The position numbers were made by a program, and so were the translations under genes. The notes beneath the pieces were generated by a model. The model was given only the letters and a program-made list of their open reading frames with translations, had not been told where the DNA came from and did not search any database. Shown piece by piece: positions 1-6,434 of a stretch of DNA of 14,160 nt; position 1 is the first letter of the stretch; each line of letters starts with the position of its first letter. This DNA is from Anaerolineae bacterium (lineage in GTDB: Bacteria; Chloroflexota; Anaerolineae; Anaerolineales; Villigracilaceae). The stretch spans positions 1 through 14,160 of the forward strand of contig JAFLCF010000119.1 in assembly GCA_017303735.1 (NCBI GenBank), read 5' to 3'.

Positions 1-92
1 GGAATATCCATCATCTGTTTGAGATGATCGCTGACAGGCACGAGATGTTTTTCGTCTACAGCAAGGACGGGTGTGGTGTTGGAAATGGTCAT
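1..92 (-). CDS. Unknown protein, N-terminal 30 residues only (cut by window edge)
   Basis: The minus strand reads from an ATG at 92-90 with no stop before the window edge. The peptide begins MTISNTTPVLAVDEKHLVPV and continues SDHLKQMMDI. A GGAGA ribosome-binding site lies about 8 bases upstream of the ATG, which supports this start. No signal peptide or recognisable motif is present in the visible part, so no function is proposed. The gene begins only 24 bases after the T-run of a strong hairpin at 121-144. Any promoter would therefore have to lie in or before that hairpin, or the gene is controlled by read-through. Confidence 0.6.
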   Translation of the reverse strand, partial: MTISNTTPVLAVDEKHLVPVSDHLKQMMDI

Positions 93-115
93 GGCAATTT
101 CTCCAGGTGGGGATA

Positions 116-144
116 AAAATAATGCCCCGATGTCTCGGGGCATT
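116..144 (-). terminator. Perfect 10-bp hairpin with GACA loop and T-run (intrinsic terminator; also DGR-hairpin-like)
   Basis: On the minus strand the arm AATGCCCCGA (144-135) pairs perfectly with TCGGGGCATT (130-121) around the four-base loop GACA. ATTTTTATCC follows, so it has the form of an intrinsic terminator. It would end transcription coming from the ABM/VOC genes and the fragment at 153-290. It begins 8 bases after the TAA of that fragment and ends about 24 bases before the ATG of the next gene. The loop also fits the GRNA loop consensus reported for hairpins just downstream of DGR variable repeats. Confidence 0.75.
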
Positions 145-152
145 TGGTGTAC

Positions 153-290
153 TTAGTTGACTTGAACCTGTTGCTGTTCACCTGACAACCACCAATGCCC
201 CGCCGGGAAACCGGTACGAGTAGTATTGGTGTTATTGCGATCATTCAGGTTGAACATTCCGCGCAAGCATACCACCTGCATTTGGATGCG
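153..290 (-). pseudogene. Fragment resembling the C-terminal end of an FGE-fold / DGR-type variable domain
   Basis: Between the stop of the ABM gene (303) and the hairpin at 144, the minus strand has an open frame from just after an in-frame TGA (293-291) to a TAA at 155-153. A possible ATG at 281 would give 42 residues, but no convincing ribosome-binding site precedes it. The peptide contains LRGMFNLNDRNNTNTTRTGF and ends SGEQQQVQVN. The Asn/Thr-rich run ending in Gly-Phe resembles the last strands of the FGE/SUMF1 fold. The intact SUMF1 protein at 2090-3862 has RFNEPNDSGRDIGFR at the matching place, sharing F-N-x-x-N-D or a close variant and G-F. A whole FGE domain needs about 200 more upstream residues, which are absent, so this looks like a truncated remnant. 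A non-genic A-rich template repeat or an unrelated short ORF are alternatives. Confidence 0.4.
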
Positions 291-302
291 TCAAGCAGAG
301 AT

Positions 303-608
303 TTATATGTTCACGCCATGCCCACCCAACACTCTTAATTCTGAACCGCTCGGCGCACCGGCAAGGATCGGCATGGCTTCCGCGATCAAAGCACGGACAT
401 TTGCATCGCGCAACGAAGAATCGTGAGATTCTTTATCATCCCACATTTCAAAAACCGCTACAGCCGCTTCGTCCTTCACATCCTCTAGGATGATATAAGC
501 GCGGCAACCTTGCATCTCGGCAACCATTCTGGAAGCGCGTAAAAGGATCTCCGCCAGTTGTCCACGTTTGCCTGGCTGGGCAGATAACTTTCCCGTCATT
601 GCATACAT
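303..608 (-). CDS. ABM-family (antibiotic biosynthesis monooxygenase / YgiN-like) protein
   Basis: This 101-residue protein has the size and pattern of a single ABM domain, a dimeric ferredoxin-like alpha/beta barrel. It starts MYAMTGKLSAQPGKRGQLAE, has a central strand near VFEMWDDKESHD (about residues 52-63) and a closing strand SGELRVLGG-like near the C terminus. Family members are small cytoplasmic enzymes such as quinol monooxygenases or heme-degrading proteins; the substrate cannot be told from sequence. The ATG at 608 has an AGG-type site (GAGGT) 7-8 bases upstream; Met4 is a possible alternative start. It lies 27 bases downstream of the VOC gene on the same strand with no terminator between, so the two are probably co-transcribed and may act together on small reactive or quinone-like compounds (inference). 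Confidence 0.85.
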   Translation of the reverse strand: MYAMTGKLSAQPGKRGQLAEILLRASRMVAEMQGCRAYIILEDVKDEAAVAVFEMWDDKESHDSSLRDANVRALIAEAMPILAGAPSGSELRVLGGHGVNI

Positions 609-635
609 GATTCAACCTCAGTCATAAGACAACCG

Positions 636-998
636 TCATTTTTTCATACTTGTATAAAGTGCAAGTACATTGCCCGTGGGGTCTTGAAAAACTCCGTACC
701 AACCCATACCAGGGATCTCGGTCTTTTCACGCAAGACCTTACCCCCCAACTCTTTCACTTTATCCAGGTCTTCATCAATATCATCACTATCGATGTAAAC
801 CAGCACTTGCCCGGCAGGGTTCTCATCTGAGACCTGCGGAAAGCCGCCATATTCATCTCCACTACCCGCCTCCCACATGACATAATTCATCTCAGGCATG
901 GGCGTGACCTTCCAGCCAAACAATCCCTTATAAAACTCTCCTGCAGCACCAGTATTCACAGCAGGAATCTCAACATGGACAATATTTCTTTTAGACAT
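636..998 (-). CDS. VOC-superfamily protein (glyoxalase/bleomycin-resistance-like)
   Basis: This 120-residue protein matches the single-module VOC fold in length and pattern. It has the opening strand NIVHVEIPA (residues 5-13, with His8 at a usual metal-ligand place), the helix segment EFYKGLFGWK (21-30), the middle strand around VLVYIDSDDID, and the closing GVFQDPTGNVLALYT. The usual C-terminal metal-binding Glu (N-x-[ILV]-x-[LF]-x-E) is not obvious, so metal binding may be altered. The substrate is unknown. AGGAG lies 7-8 bases before the ATG, and a good promoter is present at 1036-1064. It is the first gene of a probable two-gene operon with the ABM protein. Confidence 0.88.
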   Translation of the reverse strand: MSKRNIVHVEIPAVNTGAAGEFYKGLFGWKVTPMPEMNYVMWEAGSGDEYGGFPQVSDENPAGQVLVYIDSDDIDEDLDKVKELGGKVLREKTEIPGMGWYGVFQDPTGNVLALYTSMKK

Positions 999-1035
999 AA
1001 CATTCTCCTTTTTTGAAAGTGGATAACAATAATCT

Positions 1036-1064
1036 ATTTTAGAACATTTTTTCTAATTTCACAA
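1036..1064 (-). promoter_or_regulatory. Sigma70-like promoter of the VOC-ABM operon
   Basis: On the minus strand TTGTGA (1064-1059) and TAAAAT (1041-1036) are separated by exactly 17 bases. They lie about 38 bases upstream of the VOC start codon. The surrounding sequence is AT-rich. Confidence 0.55.
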
Positions 1065-1141
1065 CCCCTACTCAAGGATTGTTTTCTGCCTCTTTCCGCG
1101 CCTGAACCTGCCAGCCCAACCCAAGCATGAGCCTCGCCGAT

Positions 1142-1173
1142 AAAAAAGCATGTCTCCATACGGAGACATGCTT
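1142..1173 (-). terminator. Intrinsic terminator of the secreted-protein gene
   Basis: A 12-bp perfect stem (AAGCATGTCTCC, 1146-1157, pairing with 1162-1173) closes a four-base loop. On the minus strand it is followed by six T (1147-1142). It lies about 28 bases after the stop of the gene at 1201-1815. Confidence 0.85.
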
Positions 1174-1200
1174 CTATCAGGGTATTAAAATAGTGGTCTA

Positions 1201-1815
1201 TTAGCCACACTCTTCAGACCAAAAATATGCATTTTCAGTGATCGTGTTGTCAGCACAGACAAATGATGGAGACTCTGGCAGGAACTCGTAATCAGAAACA
1301 TCGTTGTAATCTGGGTTTAGAAAATCCTGGAGAACATCGCCAAAATTTGCAGGGGCATCCTGGCAATGCACAGCAAAAGGTTCCCATAAAATATAATAAC
1401 CCAGTTCCGAATCTTCGTAAAAATAGGTATCATAAACATTGTAGCAATACTGGCTGGGAGCAGCGGAAGCGGTTTCTTTGGGAGGGACAGCTTCGGGAAC
1501 AAAGGTCCAGAAGATAAACTCACCCAGATGCAAAACGACATTCTTCCCCGCCACCGCGCGTGAAACAGTACATTGCACCACATTCTCGCTCACCACGTTA
1601 CAGTGGATCGGGTAACGATTGTCTCCCTCGGTCACAAAACCGGTGAAGTAATTATCCGGGAAATTTCCGCTGAACTCGAGGACGAAAATCACCCCCCCAC
1701 CCCAATCGTTGCGGGTTTCAACGAGGGTGATCAAACCATCCAATGCCAGAACCGGACCTACAGTCAGTGACAACATGACCACAAGCACCAATAAAGTAGA
1801 TATGATCTTTTTCAT
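1201..1815 (-). CDS. Secreted protein of unknown function with six cysteines
   Basis: This 204-residue protein starts with a clear signal peptide: MKKIIS, then a Leu/Val-rich stretch, with probable cleavage after VLA at residue 24. There is no lipobox Cys, so it should be released outside the membrane. The mature part looks beta-rich. The first half (about 25-105) is rich in Val, Phe and Gly, and has Cys pairs near HCNVV and VQCTV. A Pro/Ala linker (VPPKETASAAP) follows, then a Tyr/Asp-rich second half with four Cys (QYCYN, HCQD, VCAD and EECG at the end). The six Cys could form three disulfides. No family was recognised. AAAGGAG lies 11-12 bases before the ATG. Its neighbours upstream are three lipoproteins, so it belongs to an exported-protein cluster, but it has its own terminator. 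Confidence 0.75.
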   Translation of the reverse strand: MKKIISTLLVLVVMLSLTVGPVLALDGLITLVETRNDWGGGVIFVLEFSGNFPDNYFTGFVTEGDNRYPIHCNVVSENVVQCTVSRAVAGKNVVLHLGEFIFWTFVPEAVPPKETASAAPSQYCYNVYDTYFYEDSELGYYILWEPFAVHCQDAPANFGDVLQDFLNPDYNDVSDYEFLPESPSFVCADNTITENAYFWSEECG

Positions 1816-1887
1816 TTATAAATAATCTCCTTTAGAAGTTAGTCGTTAAAATTCGTAAAAAGTGGTTGGTGCCTTTTAATCACTTCT

Positions 1888-1952
1888 ATAGGACTTACAC
1901 AGTTCAAAATCCTTTGCCACGAATTTGCTTTTGGGTTTTGCGTCAGTCCTAT
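1888..1952. repeat. MITE-like inverted repeat, about 65 bp
   Basis: ATAGGACT at 1888-1895 is repeated in inverted orientation as AGTCCTAT at 1945-1952. The similarity extends inward imperfectly: ACTTACACAG...CAAAATCC on one side, ACTGACGCAAAACCC read from the other. There is no room for a transposase. The ends resemble GGACTTACGCA-type inverted-repeat ends that I recall from small mobile elements in cyanobacteria and Chloroflexota; this recollection is not verified. It lies in the upstream region of the gene starting at 1815, downstream of an AT-rich possible promoter. Confidence 0.5.
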
Positions 1953-1969
1953 TTTATATAATACGATAA

Positions 1970-1997
1970 ATTATATCCGAATTTTGTAAAGCAATAA
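1970..1997 (-). promoter_or_regulatory. Possible promoter region for the secreted-protein gene
   Basis: On the minus strand TATAAT is at 1975-1970, with a weak -35-like TTATTG 16 bases upstream (1997-1992). A second AT-rich block (1951-1963) could also serve as a -10. Transcription from here would give a leader of about 150 bases that contains the inverted repeat at 1888-1952. Confidence 0.3.
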
Positions 1998-2031
1998 AAG
2001 TGCAATATTAACCTCATAAGCAGAAGCAAAC

Positions 2032-2068
2032 AAAAAACTCATCCAGGGCGTGCCCTGAATGAGTTTTT
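2032..2068 (-). terminator. Intrinsic terminator of the SUMF1 lipoprotein gene (possibly bidirectional)
   Basis: AAAAACTCAT-C-CAGGGC (2033-2049) pairs with GCCCTG-A-ATGAGTTTTT (2052-2068), with one mismatch and a very short loop. There is a T-run on either strand. It lies about 20 bases beyond the stop of the gene at 2090-3862. Confidence 0.8.
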
Positions 2069-2089
2069 ATTAAATTCGAACGGACAGAT

Positions 2090-3862
2090 TTACGGCGTGA
2101 CCCGAAGTTCACATCGATCTTCAGGCTCATTCCACTTACAGTTCAGGTTTGCCACACAACGAGCTTCTGTGGCAATTGGAGCACAGACCTTGTCTTCGAG
2201 TGTAACGCATTTCACTGTATTGACACGCACAGCGATACACCCCGTTCCGCTCAGTGCCTCTTCGAAGACAGGCACACAAGCCGCCGAGTTCGCGTCAAAA
2301 ATGAAGCCCGGCGCACAAGTTGGGTTGACAGCACCAGCAGCAGGCTGACAGCACTGGAAGTTCTCGTTATAAGAATAGCCGGCGGCACAACCTGCATACG
2401 TCTGCGCGGCAAGAGTGGAGTTATCAATGCCAAAGGGAGCATCTGCCTGACCATTCGGTGGCACACAGAAGCCAGCAAGGTCATCAAAGTACAGCCCGAT
2501 CGGACAGGAGCCGTCTGTTGCAGGTCCGGCGGCGCAGACTTGCTGGTCACCGCGTTGGATAGTCACATAGCCGAGCGGGCAGCCGCCTGCCGCAGGTTGG
2601 GCAAGGATTGGGGTGTAGGAACAAGCCCCCGTTGCAGGGTCGAGCGTATACCCAGCGTCGCAAAAAGCATTTAGGCTGCTCACATCCGGTTGATTGGTAC
2701 AAGCCGGGTTACAGACCACCACCTCATTGGTCGATTCAATTCCACGCGGACCACGGCAGACTAATGTACGGAGTCCACCTTCGACCCGTTCTTCACATTG
2801 AATGCGCGTGCCGCTTTCCTCCCAGGTGGCATCGAAGGAAATCTGTACGACACCGTAGCCATCTCCATTCTGGCAATATTGGTTAACGACCACGCCTTCA
2901 GGCAATGCGCATGATGTCGCAGACTCGATCTGATTGGCAGGTACCTGCGCCGTTAACTGGCAGTATGGCGCAAAAGGCTGCGGATTTGCCACCGCACAGC
3001 GAAAACCAATATCGCGCCCACTATCGTTCGGCTCATTGAAACGACGAATGGCAGTAATAACCTGCTCTTCAGCAGTTTCAAAAGAACTGCCGCGCACGCC
3101 GCGATATTGTCCGCTCGCAGGACCGGTTGGGTTATCGGCAGGTGAAGTTGGGTAGTAATTGGCATCATACCAATCTGCCACCCATTCAAACACATTCCCT
3201 GCCATATCAAACACACCAAAGGGACTCTTTCCTGCGTCATAATTGTTTGTGTTGGTGGTACGTCCATAGCAATTGGCATAGTTCAATAGATCGCAAGTGG
3301 GTTCAATATTGCCCCACGGATAGGTATTACCATTCGCGCCGCGTGCAGCTTTCTCCCATTGCGCTTCGGTGGGAAGGCTTCCTTGAATCCATGTACAATA
3401 TGCTTGGGCTTGATCCCAGTTCACGCCTACTACTGGATGACTGGCAAACTCGGGGTTGGTAAAGACCGGTCCGCCAAGTTCTTGCGTAGGTGATGAACAC
3501 ACTCCAGCTTTGACGCATTGATCGTACATGCGGTTGGTTACTTTTGTCTGCTGAATCCAATATCCGCTCAGGTTCACACTATGCACAGGTGCGTCTCCGC
3601 CATACCCCATCGAGAAACTGCCTGCGGGGATGTAGACCAACGCACTGCCATCGATCCATTTGATCGTTTCGCCGCTTTGCGGTCCGCCCAGTGTGACGGG
3701 TGCAAGCGGAAGAGCAGACTCTGTGACCGGCGCTTCTATTTCGGGCGGGTTTGTTGCAGTCACAACAACGGTTACTATCTCAGGTGTCGGCGTTCCACAG
3801 GATGCCAGGATGACCGTCACTGTCAGCATCGACCCCAGGATCAGATTTCGAACTTTTTTCAT
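2090..3862 (-). CDS. Lipoprotein with SUMF1/FGE-sulfatase domain and Cys-rich repeat tail
   Basis: The start at 3862 gives 590 residues. An ATG at 3880 is in frame, but AGGAG lies just inside it and 6 bases before the 3862 ATG, so the later start is preferred. A lipoprotein signal ends in the lipobox LASC (Cys22). A Thr/Pro/Glu linker follows, then an FGE/SUMF1 domain (about 62-292): IPAGSFSMG, LPTEAQWEKAARG, PWGN, FDMAGNVFEWVADWY, YRGVRGSSF and DIGFRCA. The two catalytic Cys of true formylglycine-generating enzymes (human Cys336/Cys341) have no counterpart here, so a binding or structural role is more likely than sulfatase activation. The C-terminal half (about 300-590) is Cys-rich. It holds five modules of the type C-x-x-G-[YLF] followed by a second Cys (about 401-532), then a final set of closely spaced Cys ending CKWNEPEDRCE. 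It is probably anchored outside the membrane. A terminator follows at 2032-2068. Confidence 0.9.
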   Translation of the reverse strand: MKKVRNLILGSMLTVTVILASCGTPTPEIVTVVVTATNPPEIEAPVTESALPLAPVTLGGPQSGETIKWIDGSALVYIPAGSFSMGYGGDAPVHSVNLSGYWIQQTKVTNRMYDQCVKAGVCSSPTQELGGPVFTNPEFASHPVVGVNWDQAQAYCTWIQGSLPTEAQWEKAARGANGNTYPWGNIEPTCDLLNYANCYGRTTNTNNYDAGKSPFGVFDMAGNVFEWVADWYDANYYPTSPADNPTGPASGQYRGVRGSSFETAEEQVITAIRRFNEPNDSGRDIGFRCAVANPQPFAPYCQLTAQVPANQIESATSCALPEGVVVNQYCQNGDGYGVVQISFDATWEESGTRIQCEERVEGGLRTLVCRGPRGIESTNEVVVCNPACTNQPDVSSLNAFCDAGYTLDPATGACSYTPILAQPAAGGCPLGYVTIQRGDQQVCAAGPATDGSCPIGLYFDDLAGFCVPPNGQADAPFGIDNSTLAAQTYAGCAAGYSYNENFQCCQPAAGAVNPTCAPGFIFDANSAACVPVFEEALSGTGCIAVRVNTVKCVTLEDKVCAPIATEARCVANLNCKWNEPEDRCELRVTP

Positions 3863-3912
3863 TAAATCTCCTTTTCTCACGAATTGCGAGACCTAATAAT
3901 TATAATGCACAC

Positions 3913-3948
3913 AAAAAGTGGGCTGGCAATTGATGCCAGCCCACTTTT
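3913..3948 (-). terminator. Intrinsic terminator of lipoprotein paralog A (twin of the one at 5225-5261)
   Basis: The 15-bp perfect stem AAAAGTGGGCTGGCA (3914-3928) pairs with 3934-3948 around the loop ATTGA. The minus strand ends in a T-run. Its core (GGCTGGCA, loop ATTGA, TGCCAGCC) and the flanking GCACACAAAAA are the same as in the terminator of the paralogous gene. Confidence 0.85.
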
Positions 3949-3995
3949 ATTCTATTTTGCTTTTGATTCTGTAGTCAGCCTGAATGATCCGGGTG

Positions 3996-5054
3996 CTATC
4001 CTTGCGGATAAAGGCAGAAACAACCATTGGGGCTGCAATACAAGATCGAAGGCGCAGGGCAGCTCTGTCCGGGAGGAGGAGGTGGAGGTGGAGCATCTTT
4101 TTGCGGTCCCGGAGGCACCGGACAAACACCCGGCTCACTGCCATTCGGTTGGAAGCCGACTGCCATTTTACAAACATTGTCCAACTCGTATACCTCTTTT
4201 ACAGGATAGAAAAACTCAAACTCCGTCAGTGACGAGCCTGCCTGCTCATGTGAAAAACGATCGTTATGGTCAAACATGGCAGGGTCGAGTAAAGCATTCC
4301 CGGCCCACATGCCGATCAAATAGGAACTCCCATCAACAGCAGTGCGTTTTACAGCCAGTTCCAACACACAAGGGTCGGCAGAGGAAATCCGCGCCCAGGC
4401 AAGATCGGGGTCATCACCAACCCCAGCGCCAAAGAATTGAGTTTCATAACCGTTGACATCTACAGGAGATTCATCGGTTACAGTTTTTAGTGCTCCACCC
4501 ACGTCATCATTTTCATCGAACCAGACTTCCACGCCAGCGGTGCTCCACTCAGTAGAGGTGGGTTTGGAAGCCAACACCAGCAGGTCACCGCCGCCATTAA
4601 TATCCCAGTCCAATTCAAAACCATACTTGCCGTCAAAACTGCATCCCTGTCCATTATCTTTAATGGTGATAGCCCCATAAACCCAGATCTCATCTTCGTA
4701 AACTTCTGAAATGACGATATCGATATTCGAAAAATAGATATCCATTGCATTCGCGTTAAATGGTCGTTCATAACGTCCCAATGTAAACCGGTCTCCGGCG
4801 GGCGCGCGGTTCTGGTCAGCAGTGGTTGAAGAATCCTGATCTCCAGCCAACCCCCTTTGCAGTTCCGGCAATTCACCCGGAATCAACACATGCTGAACAG
4901 CCGTCGCGGTCAGGTCCACCTGCGGCACAACCACGGCAGTATCCGTTGCCACATCCTCGATCGCTACAGAGTCTTCGGCGGGCTGGACCCCCAAGTTACA
5001 AGCGGACAAAAGCAGCATTAATACAAGACACAAAATTCTAAAGTTTTTTCTCAT
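3996..5054 (-). CDS. Lipoprotein of unknown family, paralog A
   Basis: The protein has 352 residues from the ATG at 5054; the adjacent ATG at 5057 is equally possible. The ORF extends further up to 5108, but AAGGAAG lies 5-8 bases before the 5057/5054 ATGs and the signal peptide starts here. The lipobox is LSAC (Cys19), followed by NLG. After an acidic/Thr linker (about 20-75) comes a beta-rich domain with YERPFNANAMD, YGFELDWDINGGGD (about 144-157; an Asp-rich loop like a calcium site), AGVEVWFDENDDVGG, GDDPDLAWARISS, FSHEQAG and YPVKEVYELDNVCKMAVGFQPNG in pieces. A run of seven Pro (about 321-328) separates this from a short tail with four Cys (GQSCPAP...YCSPNGCFC). It is clearly paralogous to 5293-6363 over the whole length. 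The function is unknown; a surface binding or structural role is inferred from location only. Confidence 0.85.
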   Translation of the reverse strand: MRKNFRILCLVLMLLLSACNLGVQPAEDSVAIEDVATDTAVVVPQVDLTATAVQHVLIPGELPELQRGLAGDQDSSTTADQNRAPAGDRFTLGRYERPFNANAMDIYFSNIDIVISEVYEDEIWVYGAITIKDNGQGCSFDGKYGFELDWDINGGGDLLVLASKPTSTEWSTAGVEVWFDENDDVGGALKTVTDESPVDVNGYETQFFGAGVGDDPDLAWARISSADPCVLELAVKRTAVDGSSYLIGMWAGNALLDPAMFDHNDRFSHEQAGSSLTEFEFFYPVKEVYELDNVCKMAVGFQPNGSEPGVCPVPPGPQKDAPPPPPPPGQSCPAPSILYCSPNGCFCLYPQG

Positions 5055-5224
5055 CATACACTTCCTTTCGTTAACACCAATATACATGCCAGAGGAAGCT
5101 TCTGCCATAGTACGCAGGTCTCAAGGCATTGGGTTATACATAGGACATTGGTCATATTTTGCATATTTAACTTTTGACATTGCGAAAGTATTCATCACAA
5201 CCTCGCAACTGCGCTTATGCACAC

Positions 5225-5261
5225 AAAAAGATGGCTGGCAATTGATGCCAGCCATCTTTTT
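5225..5261 (-). terminator. Intrinsic terminator of lipoprotein paralog B
   Basis: The 16-bp perfect stem AAAAAGATGGCTGGCA (5225-5240) pairs with 5246-5261 around the loop ATTGA. It has A/T runs on both sides, so it can work on either strand. It lies 31 bases after the stop of the gene at 5293-6363. Confidence 0.87.
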
Positions 5262-5292
5262 ATTCACACTTCAATCATTTTTCAGCCTATTA

Positions 5293-6363
5293 TCAAGGCT
5301 GATTGCATACACAAACAATAACAACTGCAATCATAGAGACATTTCTACATACCAAATATTGTGCAGGGCATCCCGAGTCAACCGGCTGCTCTTCAACCTG
5401 ACCCGGTGGAGGAGGAATCGGGCACAAACCGGCTTCCTTGCCCGTAGGTTGAAATCCCACCGCCATACGGCAGGTATTATCCAAAGCAGAAAGCTCCTTG
5501 ATCGGGTAGAAATATTCCAACTCGGTCATGGCAGCGCCCGCCTGCTCGTGTGTGAAGGTATCACTGAATTCAAACAGAGCGGGGTTCAAATCTTCATCAC
5601 CAGCCCACAATCCGGCTAGAAAACGTTCACTTTTACCCAGAATATCCGTTTTTACAGCAAGGTGAACAATGTTCGGGTCATTTGGTGAAACACGTGCCCA
5701 AGCTAAGTCTGGGTCATCGCCTGCATCCGCACCAAATGCAAGGGTCTCATACCCGTCTTCTACAATGGGATTTGAGTCTGTGGTCGTTGGTACATCCCCA
5801 CCAACATCATCATTGGTATCAAACCATACTTCCACACCGGCAGTCGTCCATTCGGTCGAAACAGGGTTAGACGCCAAGATCAGCCAATCACCGCCACCAT
5901 CCACGTCTGTATCCAGCTCAAAGCCATATTTACCCTTTAACTCCTTACTGGCTTCATTACTTTTCAATGAGATGGAAACATAAATCCAGGTTTCATCCAT
6001 GAAAAGGTACCCTTCTTGAATATCGAGATGGGGATAATATTCATCCATTGCCTCGGAATTGAAAGGACGTTCAAAACGCGTAAAGGTAAAGCGGTCGCCG
6101 CCGGGAGCGCGATTCTTCTCTGCTGTTACAGAAGAATCTTGATCGCCCACTACGCCACTTGGTTCCGCCGGAAACTCACCCGGTATTGTTTTGTGTTCCA
6201 CTGGTGTGGGTACCACCTCAGTGGGTGTTGCTGCTTCTGTTGCGGGGACAGCCTCGGTGATAACAACTTCGTCTGTCTCTGCCGGCTGCTGGGTGCCTAG
6301 ATTACATGCTGAGAGAGAAATCAATAAAACAACACTCAAAACAAAATTAAAAATATTCTTCAT
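5293..6363 (-). CDS. Lipoprotein of unknown family, paralog B
   Basis: This 356-residue protein is a paralog of 3996-5054. The signal peptide ends in the lipobox LSAC (Cys20) followed by NLG, as in paralog A. A linker rich in Thr, Pro, Glu and Val (21-60) precedes GEFPAEPSGVVGDQDSS and the shared domain: FERPFNSEAMD, YGFELDTDVDGGGD (about 146-159, a D-x-D-x-D-G calcium-like loop), AGVEVWFDTNDDVGG, GDDPDLAWARVS, THEQAG, ELEYFYPIKE and CRMAVGFQP. The C-terminal tail is Pro-rich and then Cys-containing. It differs from A in having a hydrophobic insert (NVSMIAVVIVCVC) between the Cys. GGAAAGG lies before the ATG at 6363. Its start is about 70 bases downstream of the acyl-CoA synthetase stop; no terminator was seen in that gap, so read-through is possible. 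Family and function were not recognised. Confidence 0.87.
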   Translation of the reverse strand: MKNIFNFVLSVVLLISLSACNLGTQQPAETDEVVITEAVPATEAATPTEVVPTPVEHKTIPGEFPAEPSGVVGDQDSSVTAEKNRAPGGDRFTFTRFERPFNSEAMDEYYPHLDIQEGYLFMDETWIYVSISLKSNEASKELKGKYGFELDTDVDGGGDWLILASNPVSTEWTTAGVEVWFDTNDDVGGDVPTTTDSNPIVEDGYETLAFGADAGDDPDLAWARVSPNDPNIVHLAVKTDILGKSERFLAGLWAGDEDLNPALFEFSDTFTHEQAGAAMTELEYFYPIKELSALDNTCRMAVGFQPTGKEAGLCPIPPPPGQVEEQPVDSGCPAQYLVCRNVSMIAVVIVCVCNQP

Positions 6364-6434
6364 GGCAACCTTTCCTTTGTTAGATTTTTTAAAGTATAGA
6401 ACCTAAAAATAGAAAGGTATATAGCACATAGGTC

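Noticed and set aside
226..426. Plus-strand ORF of 66 codons
   Set aside because: It is antisense to the ABM gene and the fragment, with no ribosome-binding site and no recognisable protein features.
2090..3862. The intact SUMF1 lipoprotein as an active DGR target
   Set aside because: Its C-terminal FGE segment is followed by about 290 more residues, no template-like near-copy was seen in the window, and no reverse transcriptase is present.
3984..4456. Several plus-strand ORFs opposite the lipoprotein genes
   Set aside because: They mirror the well-supported minus-strand coding frames, and their composition (Gly or His/Arg runs) comes from the antisense of Pro-rich and acidic segments.
5055..5108. 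N-terminal extension of lipoprotein paralog A (start at 5108)
   Set aside because: It would place 18 polar residues before the signal peptide, while AAGGAAG sits at the right distance from the ATGs at 5057/5054.
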